Shown: in pieces, positions 1 through 5,642 of the stretch
Layout: the number at the start of each line of letters is the position of its first letter
How positions within the stretch are numbered: position 1 is the first letter of the stretch
Assembly (NCBI GenBank): GCA_964595365.1
Contig: CAZQQC010000064.1
Span: 1 to 17,215, forward strand
DNA: 17,215 nucleotides
DNA from: Fen-1258 sp964595365
GTDB lineage: Bacteria; Bacteroidota; Ignavibacteria; Ignavibacteriales; Melioribacteraceae
Direction of reading: 5' to 3'
Made by a program: the position numbers and the translations under genes
The notes under the pieces: model-generated
What the model was told of the DNA's origin: nothing
Seen by the model: the letters and a program-made list of their open reading frames with translations, nothing else
Databases searched by the model: none

Positions 1-140
1 CTGAGTGCACCGGCGTTCATGATGAACCGCAATGTGCTGCCGTCTGTCCGGTTGATTGCTGTGTTCCAGATCCTAAACATGTTGAAGATAAAGACACCCT
101 GATGAAAAAGAAAGAATATCTGGATGGATTAGGAAGATAA
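1..140 (+). CDS. 4Fe-4S ferredoxin, YfhL-like (3' end only)
   Basis: Only the last 45 codons are in the window; codons begin at base 3 and the TAA stop is at 138-140. The readable tail starts ECTGVHDEPQCAAVCPVDCC and continues with a charged end. The Cys spacing (C-x8-C-x3-CP) with a following CC is the second cluster-binding half of YfhL-type bacterial ferredoxins, which carry two [4Fe-4S] clusters and act as small soluble electron carriers. The N-terminal half, with the first CxxCxxC motif, lies upstream of base 1 and cannot be checked. A rho-independent terminator follows about 37 bases after the stop, so this gene ends its transcript. Family assignment is fairly safe from the Cys pattern. 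The physiological partner is unknown. Confidence 0.8.
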   Translation, partial: ECTGVHDEPQCAAVCPVDCCVPDPKHVEDKDTLMKKKEYLDGLGR

Positions 141-176
141 ATTTAGATGTTCATTGTAAACAGTTCAAAAGATTAT

Positions 177-209
177 TAAAAGGACTTGCATCATCAAGTC
201 CTTTTTTTA
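177..209 (+). terminator. Rho-independent terminator after the ferredoxin gene
   Basis: An 8-bp perfect stem, AGGACTTG (181-188) pairing with CAAGTCCT (195-202), has a 6-base loop. It is flanked by A residues before the stem and a run of T from 202 to 208. The A-tract/T-tract pairs extend the stem. It is well placed to end the ferredoxin transcript. Confidence 0.85.
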
Positions 210-218
210 TACTATTAA

Positions 219-395
219 TTATTTTTCTAAAAGTTCAGCCTCTGCCGGCAAATAATCCGATGGGAATTTTCCGTTGTAACTAGTTGTTATAATTTTTTGA
301 CTTTGCTTTTTTACCGATCCGTTTGATGAATAATTGAGAACTTTTTTCTTTCTATTTTGTTGTTCATAAAAAATTCCATAGTTTTTTGATAGGCA
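219..395 (-). pseudogene. Possible degraded gene end in the 210-435 gap
   Basis: The gap between the ferredoxin terminator and the MBL gene holds a minus-strand open frame of 58 codons ending in TAA at 221-219. Its C-terminal part reads like protein (ending FPSDYLPAEAELLEK), which is why I list it. There is no ATG in the frame. A second minus frame upstream (about 400-317) also reads plausibly (NAYQKTMEFF...) before stopping, as would be expected if a frameshift had broken one older gene. No family is recognised. It may equally be chance open sequence in AT-rich DNA, so confidence is low. Nothing else is visible in this gap. Confidence 0.2.
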
Positions 396-435
396 TTAGC
401 TAATTACTTCTTTAAGATAATAATGAAGTGATAAG

Positions 436-1284
436 ATGAAAATTGGAAAATATACATTGCACGCAATTGAAACCGGTGTCTTTGGTCTGGACGGCGGTGC
501 AATGTTCGGAATTATCCCTAAGATTCTTTGGAACAAAACCAATCCGGCAGACGAAGAAAACAGAGTAACACTTCACGCACGCAACCTTTTGCTGGTAAGC
601 GATTTACGAAAAATTCTGATTGATACAGGAATTGGTGAAAACTGGGATGAAAAATTTTCAAAAATTTATAGACTCGATCAGCACAAATTTACTCTGATTA
701 ATTCTCTTTCCAAAATCGGTATTAAGCCGTGGGAAATTACCGATGTTTTGCTAACGCATCTTCATTTTGATCACACGGGTGGATCAACAACGCTCAAAGA
801 CGGGAAATGGATTCCGACTTTTCCCAATGCGAGGTACTACGTTCAGAAAAAACATTTTGAGTGGGCAACAAATCCGATTGAGAAAGACCGCGCAAGTTTT
901 ATTCAAGAACGATTTATGCCGCTTCAGAAGGAAGGAATGCTGCAAATGGTCGACGGCGAATCTCAGTTCGACGACGAAATAAATCTTTTACCAATCAACG
1001 GGCACACAATATCTCAACAGATAATCAAGGTTCATGATTCGCTGAATACGGTTTTGTATTGCGGCGATCTCTTTCCATTTGCATCTCACATTCCAATACC
1101 CTACGTGATGGGTTACGATCTTCAGCCGATGATTACAATTGAGGAAAAAAAGAAGATACTTCCCGCCGCTATTGACGAGAACTGGAAATTGTTTTTTGAA
1201 CACGACCCTGAAGTTATCGTTGCAACTGTAACCAAATCCGATCGTGGTTTTTCGATTGACGAAGTGTTTACAGAGATGATTTGA
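436..1284 (+). CDS. MBL-fold metallo-hydrolase, AHL-lactonase/YtnP-like
   Basis: This is a 282-residue metallo-beta-lactamase-fold hydrolase. The dinuclear metal site is complete: HLHFDH at 108-113 (H108, H110, D112, H113), H190 in the NGHT segment, D211 in CGDLFPFASH, and H256. The early ARNLLLV strand, the LIDTG segment and the later PYVMGYDLQP stretch match the YtnP/AttM-type branch, whose characterised members open lactone rings such as acyl-homoserine lactones. There is no signal peptide, so it is probably cytoplasmic. The ATG at 436 has only a weak upstream purine stretch. It overlaps the Rieske gene by one base (TGATG) and heads a three-gene unit ending in queG. The hydrolase class is secure. 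The lactone substrate is an inference, and other small esters are possible. Confidence 0.85.
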   Translation: MKIGKYTLHAIETGVFGLDGGAMFGIIPKILWNKTNPADEENRVTLHARNLLLVSDLRKILIDTGIGENWDEKFSKIYRLDQHKFTLINSLSKIGIKPWEITDVLLTHLHFDHTGGSTTLKDGKWIPTFPNARYYVQKKHFEWATNPIEKDRASFIQERFMPLQKEGMLQMVDGESQFDDEINLLPINGHTISQQIIKVHDSLNTVLYCGDLFPFASHIPIPYVMGYDLQPMITIEEKKKILPAAIDENWKLFFEHDPEVIVATVTKSDRGFSIDEVFTEMI

Positions 1285-1619
1285 TGAAAGAGTTTCAAGG
1301 ATTCACCAGAGTCTGCAAGTATTCCGATCTGAAAGAAAAGGTTGGACGAAGATTCATTATCGATGACGTTGAACTTGCTCTCTTCAAGGTCGACGGCAAA
1401 GTGTACGCCCTAAGCAACATCTGCCTTCATCAGAAAGCTTCGATAATTTATGATGGCATTATTGAAAACGGAAAAATTACTTGTCCCGCACATGGCTGGC
1501 AATACGATCTTAAAACCGGGATAATTGCGGGAGGCATAAAAGGGCTGGATGTTTACGAGGTGAAAATTCACAACAACGACATTTTCGTTAAAGTCTTCGA
1601 GAAGAAGCTGAAGTGGTGA
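1284..1619 (+). CDS. Rieske-type [2Fe-2S] ferredoxin
   Basis: This small (111-residue) single-domain Rieske protein has both cluster-ligand motifs: C47-L-H49 (CLHQK) and C67-P-A-H70 (CPAHGW). The length and the GK.TCPAHGW.YDLKTG context match soluble Rieske ferredoxins and NirD-like subunits, which pass electrons to a partner oxidase, oxygenase or reductase. The start chosen is ATG 1284, overlapping the TGA of the MBL gene (1282-1284). A TTG one codon earlier is possible but less likely. The stop is one base before the queG ATG, so the three genes are surely cotranscribed and probably translationally coupled. No oxygenase alpha subunit or nitrite reductase large subunit is nearby, so the electron acceptor is not obvious. 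QueG, which needs external electrons, is a candidate. Confidence 0.88.
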   Translation: MKEFQGFTRVCKYSDLKEKVGRRFIIDDVELALFKVDGKVYALSNICLHQKASIIYDGIIENGKITCPAHGWQYDLKTGIIAGGIKGLDVYEVKIHNNDIFVKVFEKKLKW

Positions 1620-1620
1620 A

Positions 1621-2547
1621 ATGAATTCCCAAAATAAAATTACGAACCAGATTGTTATCGAAAAGGCAAAAGAACTCGGTTTTGATTTTGTCGGATTTGC
1701 GCAAGCCCGTGAGTTGAAAATCGAAAGCGAAAATTTGAAAATCTGGCTCGATCGTAATTATCACGGCTCGATGGAATACATGTCCCGCAATTTTGAAAAA
1801 CGTTTCGACGTTAAAAATATTTTGCCGGATGCCAGAAGCGTAATTTCTCTTGCAATGAATTATTACACATCTTACCAATATGACGGACAAAAAGGTTATG
1901 GAAAAATTTCCCGCTATGCATGGGGTAGAGATTATCATCTTATAATTTGGGATAGACTGGAAATTTTTGAAGAGGAACTAAAAAAGATCAATTCTGCGTT
2001 TGAATGTGTAACTTACGTTGATACCGGGCCTGTGATGGATAAAGCGTGGGCTGTGCGTGCAGGAATCGGCTGGTTAGGTAAACATACAAATGTTATCAAT
2101 CTCGAAATGGGAAGCTGGTTTTTCCTTGCAACGGTTATAACCAATTTTGATTTTGACTACAATGAACGTATTAAAGATTACTGCGGCTCATGTACCGCTT
2201 GCATCGAAGCTTGTCCGACGGATGCCATTGTGCAAGAATATGTTCTTGATGCAAATAAATGTATTTCATACTTAACGATAGAAAACAAAAATTCTATTCC
2301 GGATAATTTTAAAAATCAATTTAACAACTGGCTGTTCGGCTGTGATATTTGCCAGGATGTTTGTCCGTGGAATAACAAATTTTCAGTTTTAACAGGCGAG
2401 AAAGAATTTGAACCCGTTAACAAAGAAATGGACTTAGGTGAAATATCAATAATGACGGAAGAACAGTTTAAAATGCGTTTTGAAACCAGTCCCATCAAAC
2501 GGGCAAAATTAGCCGGACTAAAGAGAAATGCAGAATTTTTAGAGTAG
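1621..2547 (+). CDS. queG: Epoxyqueuosine reductase QueG
   Basis: QueG carries out the last step of queuosine synthesis, reducing epoxyqueuosine to queuosine in the tRNA wobble position with a cobalamin cofactor and two [4Fe-4S] clusters. At 308 residues it is within the usual range. Visible marks are the YVDTGPVMDKAWA segment with D134 (the position of the proton-donating Asp of the family), GIGWLGKHTN at 148-157, and the ferredoxin-like ligands C188, C191, C194, C198 in CGSCTACIEACP. C214 and C241, C244, C248 follow in CDICQDVCPW. The C-terminal SPIKRAKLAGLKRNAEFLE is the typical QueG tail. The ATG at 1621 lies one base after the Rieske stop, with GAAG-rich sequence just upstream. It is the third gene of the MBL-Rieske-queG unit. 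Confidence 0.95.
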   Translation: MNSQNKITNQIVIEKAKELGFDFVGFAQARELKIESENLKIWLDRNYHGSMEYMSRNFEKRFDVKNILPDARSVISLAMNYYTSYQYDGQKGYGKISRYAWGRDYHLIIWDRLEIFEEELKKINSAFECVTYVDTGPVMDKAWAVRAGIGWLGKHTNVINLEMGSWFFLATVITNFDFDYNERIKDYCGSCTACIEACPTDAIVQEYVLDANKCISYLTIENKNSIPDNFKNQFNNWLFGCDICQDVCPWNNKFSVLTGEKEFEPVNKEMDLGEISIMTEEQFKMRFETSPIKRAKLAGLKRNAEFLE

Positions 2548-2560
2548 TAAGTCAGCCGGA

Positions 2561-2577
2561 ATAGATTCCGAATCTAT
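2561..2577. repeat. 17-bp near-perfect palindrome downstream of queG
   Basis: ATAGATTC (2561-2568) and GAATCTAT (2570-2577) are perfect inverted arms around a single C. It starts 13 bases after the queG stop. The centre is too short for a good hairpin (at best 7 bp with a 3-base loop) and no T-run follows. A protein-binding site or the remnant of a terminator are both possible. Confidence 0.4.
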
Positions 2578-2601
2578 CAATCAAGGAATGCATCTAATAT
2601 T

Positions 2602-2652
2602 ATAAAATGAGCCACTGCAGTGCGGTCGTTGGTGGAGAGTAAAGCATTTTAT
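2602..2652 (+). other. Structured segment between queG and trxB
   Basis: ATAAAATG (2602-2609) pairs perfectly with CATTTTAT (2645-2652) around a 35-base, more GC-rich interior. The interior holds the palindrome CACTGCAGTG (2613-2622) and a CCAC/GTGG pair (2612-2615 with 2632-2635). It could be a large weak terminator for the queG transcript (CTTTT follows) or a folded leader element of the trxB transcript. No known riboswitch or RNA family is recognised. The rest of the 2548-2803 gap shows only AT-rich sequence, plus the trxB ribosome binding site (GGAG at 2794-2797). Confidence 0.3.
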
Positions 2653-2803
2653 CTTTTACAAATTGATTTGAAAATTTTTATACATAGTTATTCCGATTAC
2701 ATGTAAAAAATCAATACATTTTTGAGGAATAGAAAACAGCCGGGCAGTACAGAAAATGAATAAATGATTAACTAATTTTGTTTGAGAAAATTTGGAGAAT
2801 TAA

Positions 2804-3754
2804 ATGACCGAGAATCACCATAAAGTAATTATTATTGGGTCTGGTCCGGCTGGATTAACGGCTGCGCTTTATGCATCACGTGCAAATTTGAATCCTATTG
2901 TGTTTGAGGGATTGCAGCCCGGCGGACAATTAACAATTACAACAGAAGTAGAAAATTATCCCGGATTTGAGCACGGCATTCAAGGGCCGGAATTGATGGA
3001 CATTATGAGAAAGCAGGCATGCCGCTTCGGTGCTAAATGTATGTTTAAGAATGTGACCGAAGTTGATTTTTCAAAACATCCGTTTGTTGTTAAAGCAGAA
3101 AATGAAACTTACACTGCAGACTCAGTAATCATTTCAACCGGAGCTTCGGCGAAGTTACTTAACCTGGATAGCGAAAAGAAATACATGGGATACGGTGTTT
3201 CGGCGTGTGCAACGTGCGACGGATTTTTCTTCCGCAATCTTAAAGTGCTTGTAGTAGGCGGAGGAGATACCGCATTTGAGGAGGCAACCTACTTAACAAA
3301 ATTTGCTTCGGAAGTTTCGCTTGTCCATCGCCGCGACGAATTCAGAGCTTCTAAAATTATGATCGAACGCGCAAAGAAAAATCCAAAAATAAAATTCACA
3401 ACTAACGCTGTTATCAAAAAGATTTTGGGAAAAGAAGAAGATGGGAAAAAATTTGTAACCGGAGCGCTGCTTCAAAACCCGAAAGACGGTTCAACATGGG
3501 AAGTGCCGGCAGATGGAATTTTCATGGCGATCGGTCATCAACCGAACACATCTCTCTTTAAAGGTATTCTTGATATGGATGAAACCGGTTATTTAAAAGT
3601 GAAACCAGGTTCAACCCATACTAACATTGAAGGTGTTTTTGCTGCAGGAGATGTTGCAGATAAAACTTACAGACAGGCGGTAACTGCTGCCGGAAGCGGC
3701 TGTATGGCAGCTCTTGATGCACAACGCTGGCTTGAAGAGCATGAACTTGCATAA
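2804..3754 (+). CDS. trxB: Thioredoxin-disulfide reductase
   Basis: TrxB is a cytoplasmic FAD enzyme that uses NADPH to reduce thioredoxin. The 316 residues show every hallmark. The FAD-binding GSGPAG is at 12-17, PGGQLT near 39-44, and the redox-active CATC at 135-138. The NADPH-binding GGGDTA is at 152-157 with the NADPH-selecting HRR at 175-177. The FAD-contacting AGDVAD (281-286) is followed by RQAVTAAGSGCMAALDA. The length is normal. The ATG at 2804 has a good GGAG Shine-Dalgarno six bases upstream. The gene stands alone: a 256-base gap separates it from queG and a strong terminator lies just after the stop, so it is likely a single-gene transcript. Only a weak TAATTTTG element (a Bacteroidota-like -7 motif, without a clear -33 partner) is visible upstream. 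Confidence 0.97.
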   Translation: MTENHHKVIIIGSGPAGLTAALYASRANLNPIVFEGLQPGGQLTITTEVENYPGFEHGIQGPELMDIMRKQACRFGAKCMFKNVTEVDFSKHPFVVKAENETYTADSVIISTGASAKLLNLDSEKKYMGYGVSACATCDGFFFRNLKVLVVGGGDTAFEEATYLTKFASEVSLVHRRDEFRASKIMIERAKKNPKIKFTTNAVIKKILGKEEDGKKFVTGALLQNPKDGSTWEVPADGIFMAIGHQPNTSLFKGILDMDETGYLKVKPGSTHTNIEGVFAAGDVADKTYRQAVTAAGSGCMAALDAQRWLEEHELA

Positions 3755-3769
3755 ATTATTTTAAATGTT

Positions 3770-3828
3770 GGGAAGAGTCCCTCGTCTCGCTTTGTAAACG
3801 AGGCGGGCAGACCCTTCCCTATTTTTTT
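3770..3828 (+). terminator. Nested-stem terminator after trxB
   Basis: The outer stem is GGGAAG (3770-3775) with CTTCCC (3814-3819), extended by GTC/GAC after one A-C mismatch. The inner stem is CCTCGT (3780-3785) with ACGAGG (3798-3803). Seven T residues follow (3822-3828). It sits 15 bases after the trxB stop and between convergent genes. It probably stops trxB transcription. Read on the minus strand it is followed by no U-run, so its effect on the opposing gene is uncertain. Confidence 0.85.
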
Positions 3829-3863
3829 AGGATCGGTCTCAGACCTATTCCAGCTGTTCAAAG

Positions 3864-4244
3864 TTAATTCCCATTTTTTAGTTTTCTTGTAACCCAAAAC
3901 GAAGCTATAAAACCTAAACCGGCCATAGTTACAATCCAGAACGGCATCCATGCATCAACCGTCTGGTATCCGGTGTAATTATTTTCATAAGTTACCTGAT
4001 AACGGGTTAAGTACTCAAATAGAAAACCTAATCCCAAACCGATTCCCACACTTAAAGTAATAATTCCGAGTTTCAGCATAATGTACGGATCGCGTTTTGT
4101 TTTGAGAAGTTCTACCATCTGCTCGTACGATAATCCCCTTTCGATCATCATTTGTTTTTCGCGTGATCGAAAGTATAAGTAAGTAACTATAACAATGCCC
4201 GTTACCAAAAAGAATACTATTCCAACAATCTCGCCGCCGTCCAT
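3864..4244 (-). CDS. DUF6249-like three-TM membrane protein
   Basis: This 126-residue protein probably has three membrane helices (about 5-25, 55-79 and 98-119). A charged cytoplasmic-looking loop after the first helix contains EKQMMIERGLSYEQM. The architecture (helix, REK..MIERG motif, then paired helices with a G-rich GIGLGLGF segment) resembles the DUF6249 family, common in Bacteroidota and relatives and often found beside ECF sigma genes. No catalytic residues are evident and the molecular function is unknown. The ATG at 4244 has a near-perfect Shine-Dalgarno AAAGGAGG (4257-4250) five bases upstream. It is transcribed divergently from the sigma/anti-sigma pair, and two ECF-like promoter elements face it. 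I infer it is a target or partner of that module. Confidence 0.75.
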   Translation of the reverse strand: MDGGEIVGIVFFLVTGIVIVTYLYFRSREKQMMIERGLSYEQMVELLKTKRDPYIMLKLGIITLSVGIGLGLGFLFEYLTRYQVTYENNYTGYQTVDAWMPFWIVTMAGLGFIASFWVTRKLKNGN

Positions 4245-4274
4245 TTTATCCTCCTTTGTTTATTTAATACTTGT

Positions 4275-4301
4275 GACTCAATCTCTTGTCAAAAGGTTAC
4301 A
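4275..4301 (-). promoter_or_regulatory. Putative ECF-type promoter, copy 1, facing the DUF6249 gene
   Basis: Read on the minus strand, TGTAACC (4301-4295) is followed after 15 bases by GAGTC (4279-4275). Taking these as -35 and -10, transcription would start near 4268, leaving a leader of about 24 bases that contains the full Shine-Dalgarno at 4257-4250. A competing sigma70-like reading overlaps it: TTGACA (4292-4287), 17 bases, TATTAA (4269-4264). That one would place the start at about 4257, right at the Shine-Dalgarno. The element resembles copies 2 and 3. Assignment to the adjacent sigma factor is inference. Confidence 0.5.
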
Positions 4302-4371
4302 ACTTATTTTGTTTCTCTTTTGATTCAATTAAGTTAATTTTTAATTGTGTTTATTTTACTTCACTTCTTTG

Positions 4372-4399
4372 GACTCGATCGGACGGTAAAAAGGTTACA
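4372..4399 (-). promoter_or_regulatory. Putative ECF-type element, copy 2, minus orientation
   Basis: On the minus strand, TGTAACC (4399-4393) is followed after 16 bases by GAGTC (4376-4372). In plus-strand terms, copies 1 and 2 share GACTC-R-ATC at one end and AAAAGGTTACA at the other, with a diverged middle. They form an imperfect 27/28-bp direct repeat about 97 bp apart. If active it would start a longer leader of about 120 bases for the DUF6249 gene. It could instead be an operator or a relic of duplication. Confidence 0.4.
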
Positions 4400-4416
4400 G
4401 AAATTTTCTACGACAG

Positions 4417-4443
4417 TGTAACCTTCAATTGCGAATTTAAGTC
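4417..4443 (+). promoter_or_regulatory. Putative ECF-type promoter, copy 3, facing the sigma gene
   Basis: On the plus strand, TGTAACC (4417-4423) is followed after 15 bases by AAGTC (4439-4443), one base different from the GAGTC of copies 1 and 2. A start near 4450 would give an almost leaderless mRNA for the sigma gene at ATG 4454, which lacks a well-spaced Shine-Dalgarno. The arms AAGGTTACA (4391-4399) and TGTAACCTT (4417-4425) make a perfect 9-bp inverted repeat with copy 2. Autoregulation of the sigma gene is the inference. Confidence 0.42.
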
Positions 4444-4453
4444 TAATGGTAGG

Positions 4454-5020
4454 ATGAGACACTTAAGCGACATTGAGATAATCGATTCTATCAACCGCGG
4501 GAATGTTTCCGATTTTTCGCTGATTGTTGAAAGGTACAAGGATAAAGCATTTTCACTTTTGAAACGCCTTCTGAAAAACGAACTCGATGCCGAGGAGGCG
4601 CTTCAAGATAGCTTTTTGAAAGTGTATAATTCTTTGAAAAATTTCCGGAAAGATTCTCAATTCTCAACTTGGATTTATAAAATAGTTTTTAATACTGGCT
4701 TGACGGTTTTATCTTCCAAGAAAAGAAAAATTGAACAACAGATGAGTTCAATTGATGAAGAATTTGAATTGAGCGGTTACAACAACGAAGTTTACGCAGC
4801 ATCGGAAAACGTTAGAGAATATATTTTGAAAATGGTGGACCAACTTCCAATTCGGAATGCACTGGTTGTCATTTTATTTTACATGGATGGAATGTCGCTC
4901 AACGAGATTAGTCAAGTCCTCGGAATATCTTTGGTGAATACAAAAGTTTTACTTCACCGTTCTCGCAATGCTCTTAAAGATCTTCTTCTCAAGCACAATT
5001 ATCAAGAGGAAATGTTATGA
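4454..5020 (+). CDS. ECF-subfamily RNA polymerase sigma factor
   Basis: This is a 188-residue extracytoplasmic-function sigma factor. Region 2 runs from about 18 to 86, with the core-binding and -10-recognition stretch DAEEALQDSFLKVYNSL followed by FSTWIYKIVFN. Region 4 runs from about 124 to 180, with LPIRNALVVILFYMDGMSLNE and the helix-turn-helix EISQVLGISLVNTKVLLHRSRNAL. A linker of about 38 residues separates them. The frame is open back to a TTG at 4286, but that extension is unlike any sigma factor; MRHLSDIEIIDSI is the classic beginning, so ATG 4454 is chosen. It has no well-spaced Shine-Dalgarno (GGTAGG abuts the ATG). Its stop overlaps the next start by four bases (ATGA), pointing to a coupled sigma/anti-sigma pair. 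The ECF group is not assigned. Confidence 0.93.
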   Translation: MRHLSDIEIIDSINRGNVSDFSLIVERYKDKAFSLLKRLLKNELDAEEALQDSFLKVYNSLKNFRKDSQFSTWIYKIVFNTGLTVLSSKKRKIEQQMSSIDEEFELSGYNNEVYAASENVREYILKMVDQLPIRNALVVILFYMDGMSLNEISQVLGISLVNTKVLLHRSRNALKDLLLKHNYQEEML

Positions 5021-5547
5021 ATAAATTAACAGATGAAATATTAAACAAATATATTGACGGTGAACTCGATTCATCCGAACTGGACGAAATGAATGCCGGA
5101 TTACGGAAAGATGACAATTTTGTTACCCGCTTGAGAGCACTACGAACGGTTCACGAATCCTTAAAGCAGATTGAAACCGAACACGCACCCGAAGGTTTTA
5201 CCGATCGCCTAATGAATTTGATCGTTGTGAAAGCGAAAACAGTCAAACACAAAGTCAGTTACTTTTTTATTTCTGTAATCGGGTTGTTATCGATTGGTAT
5301 TTTGACTGTTGTTTTGTCAATACTGCCGCTTCGTCAAACCGGTGGTCCCATTTCCGTTTCGTCGCAGTTTTTTAATAATGCAAAGACGGTTGCCAATAAA
5401 AATATTGCTCAACTGCAAAAATTCCTTAACGATAGCAGCGTAATTATTGTTATATCGGTCCTGTTGCTGATTTTATTATTCGGTGCATATTTTTCAGCCG
5501 ATGCACATAAGAATTTCAAAAATAGGTTGAACAACATTTCGCACTAG
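5017..5547 (+). CDS. Probable membrane-bound anti-sigma factor
   Basis: The 176-residue protein is translationally coupled to the sigma gene. Its N-terminal LTDEILNKYIDGELDSSE is the short helical opening typical of anti-sigma domains, followed by a helical region to about residue 75. There are two hydrophobic segments, at about 81-103 and 140-160, with roughly 37 residues between them and a short positively charged tail. It has no H-x3-C-x2-C motif, so it is not a zinc-binding (ZAS) anti-sigma. The role, sequestering the upstream sigma at the membrane until an envelope signal releases it, is inferred from position and layout, since sequence similarity is confined to the first 20 residues. 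The following gap (5548-5642) shows no terminator, so some read-through into era is possible. Confidence 0.7.
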   Translation: MNKLTDEILNKYIDGELDSSELDEMNAGLRKDDNFVTRLRALRTVHESLKQIETEHAPEGFTDRLMNLIVVKAKTVKHKVSYFFISVIGLLSIGILTVVLSILPLRQTGGPISVSSQFFNNAKTVANKNIAQLQKFLNDSSVIIVISVLLLILLFGAYFSADAHKNFKNRLNNISH

Positions 5548-5642
5548 AATAAGCACAACATAAAAAAAGCGGCAGCAAATTTGAATTAGCTTATCTATCA
5601 TAGTTTCAATATTTTCGCACCACAAAATAAGAATAGTGTTTC

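Noticed and set aside
1281..1619. Rieske plus MBL as a CMP-Neu5Ac hydroxylase-like pair
   Set aside because: That enzyme is a single chain with a different MBL-like domain; here the MBL protein has the complete lactonase-type metal site and its own gene.
4264..4292. Sigma70-like promoter TTGACA-N17-TATTAA for the DUF6249 gene
   Set aside because: Not dismissed as a possibility, but not listed separately: its start would fall on the Shine-Dalgarno itself, and it overlaps the repeated ECF-like element, which fits better.
4286..4453. N-terminal extension of the sigma factor from TTG 4286
   Set aside because: The extra 56 residues do not resemble sigma factors and cover the duplicated promoter elements; ATG 4454 gives the classic N-terminus.
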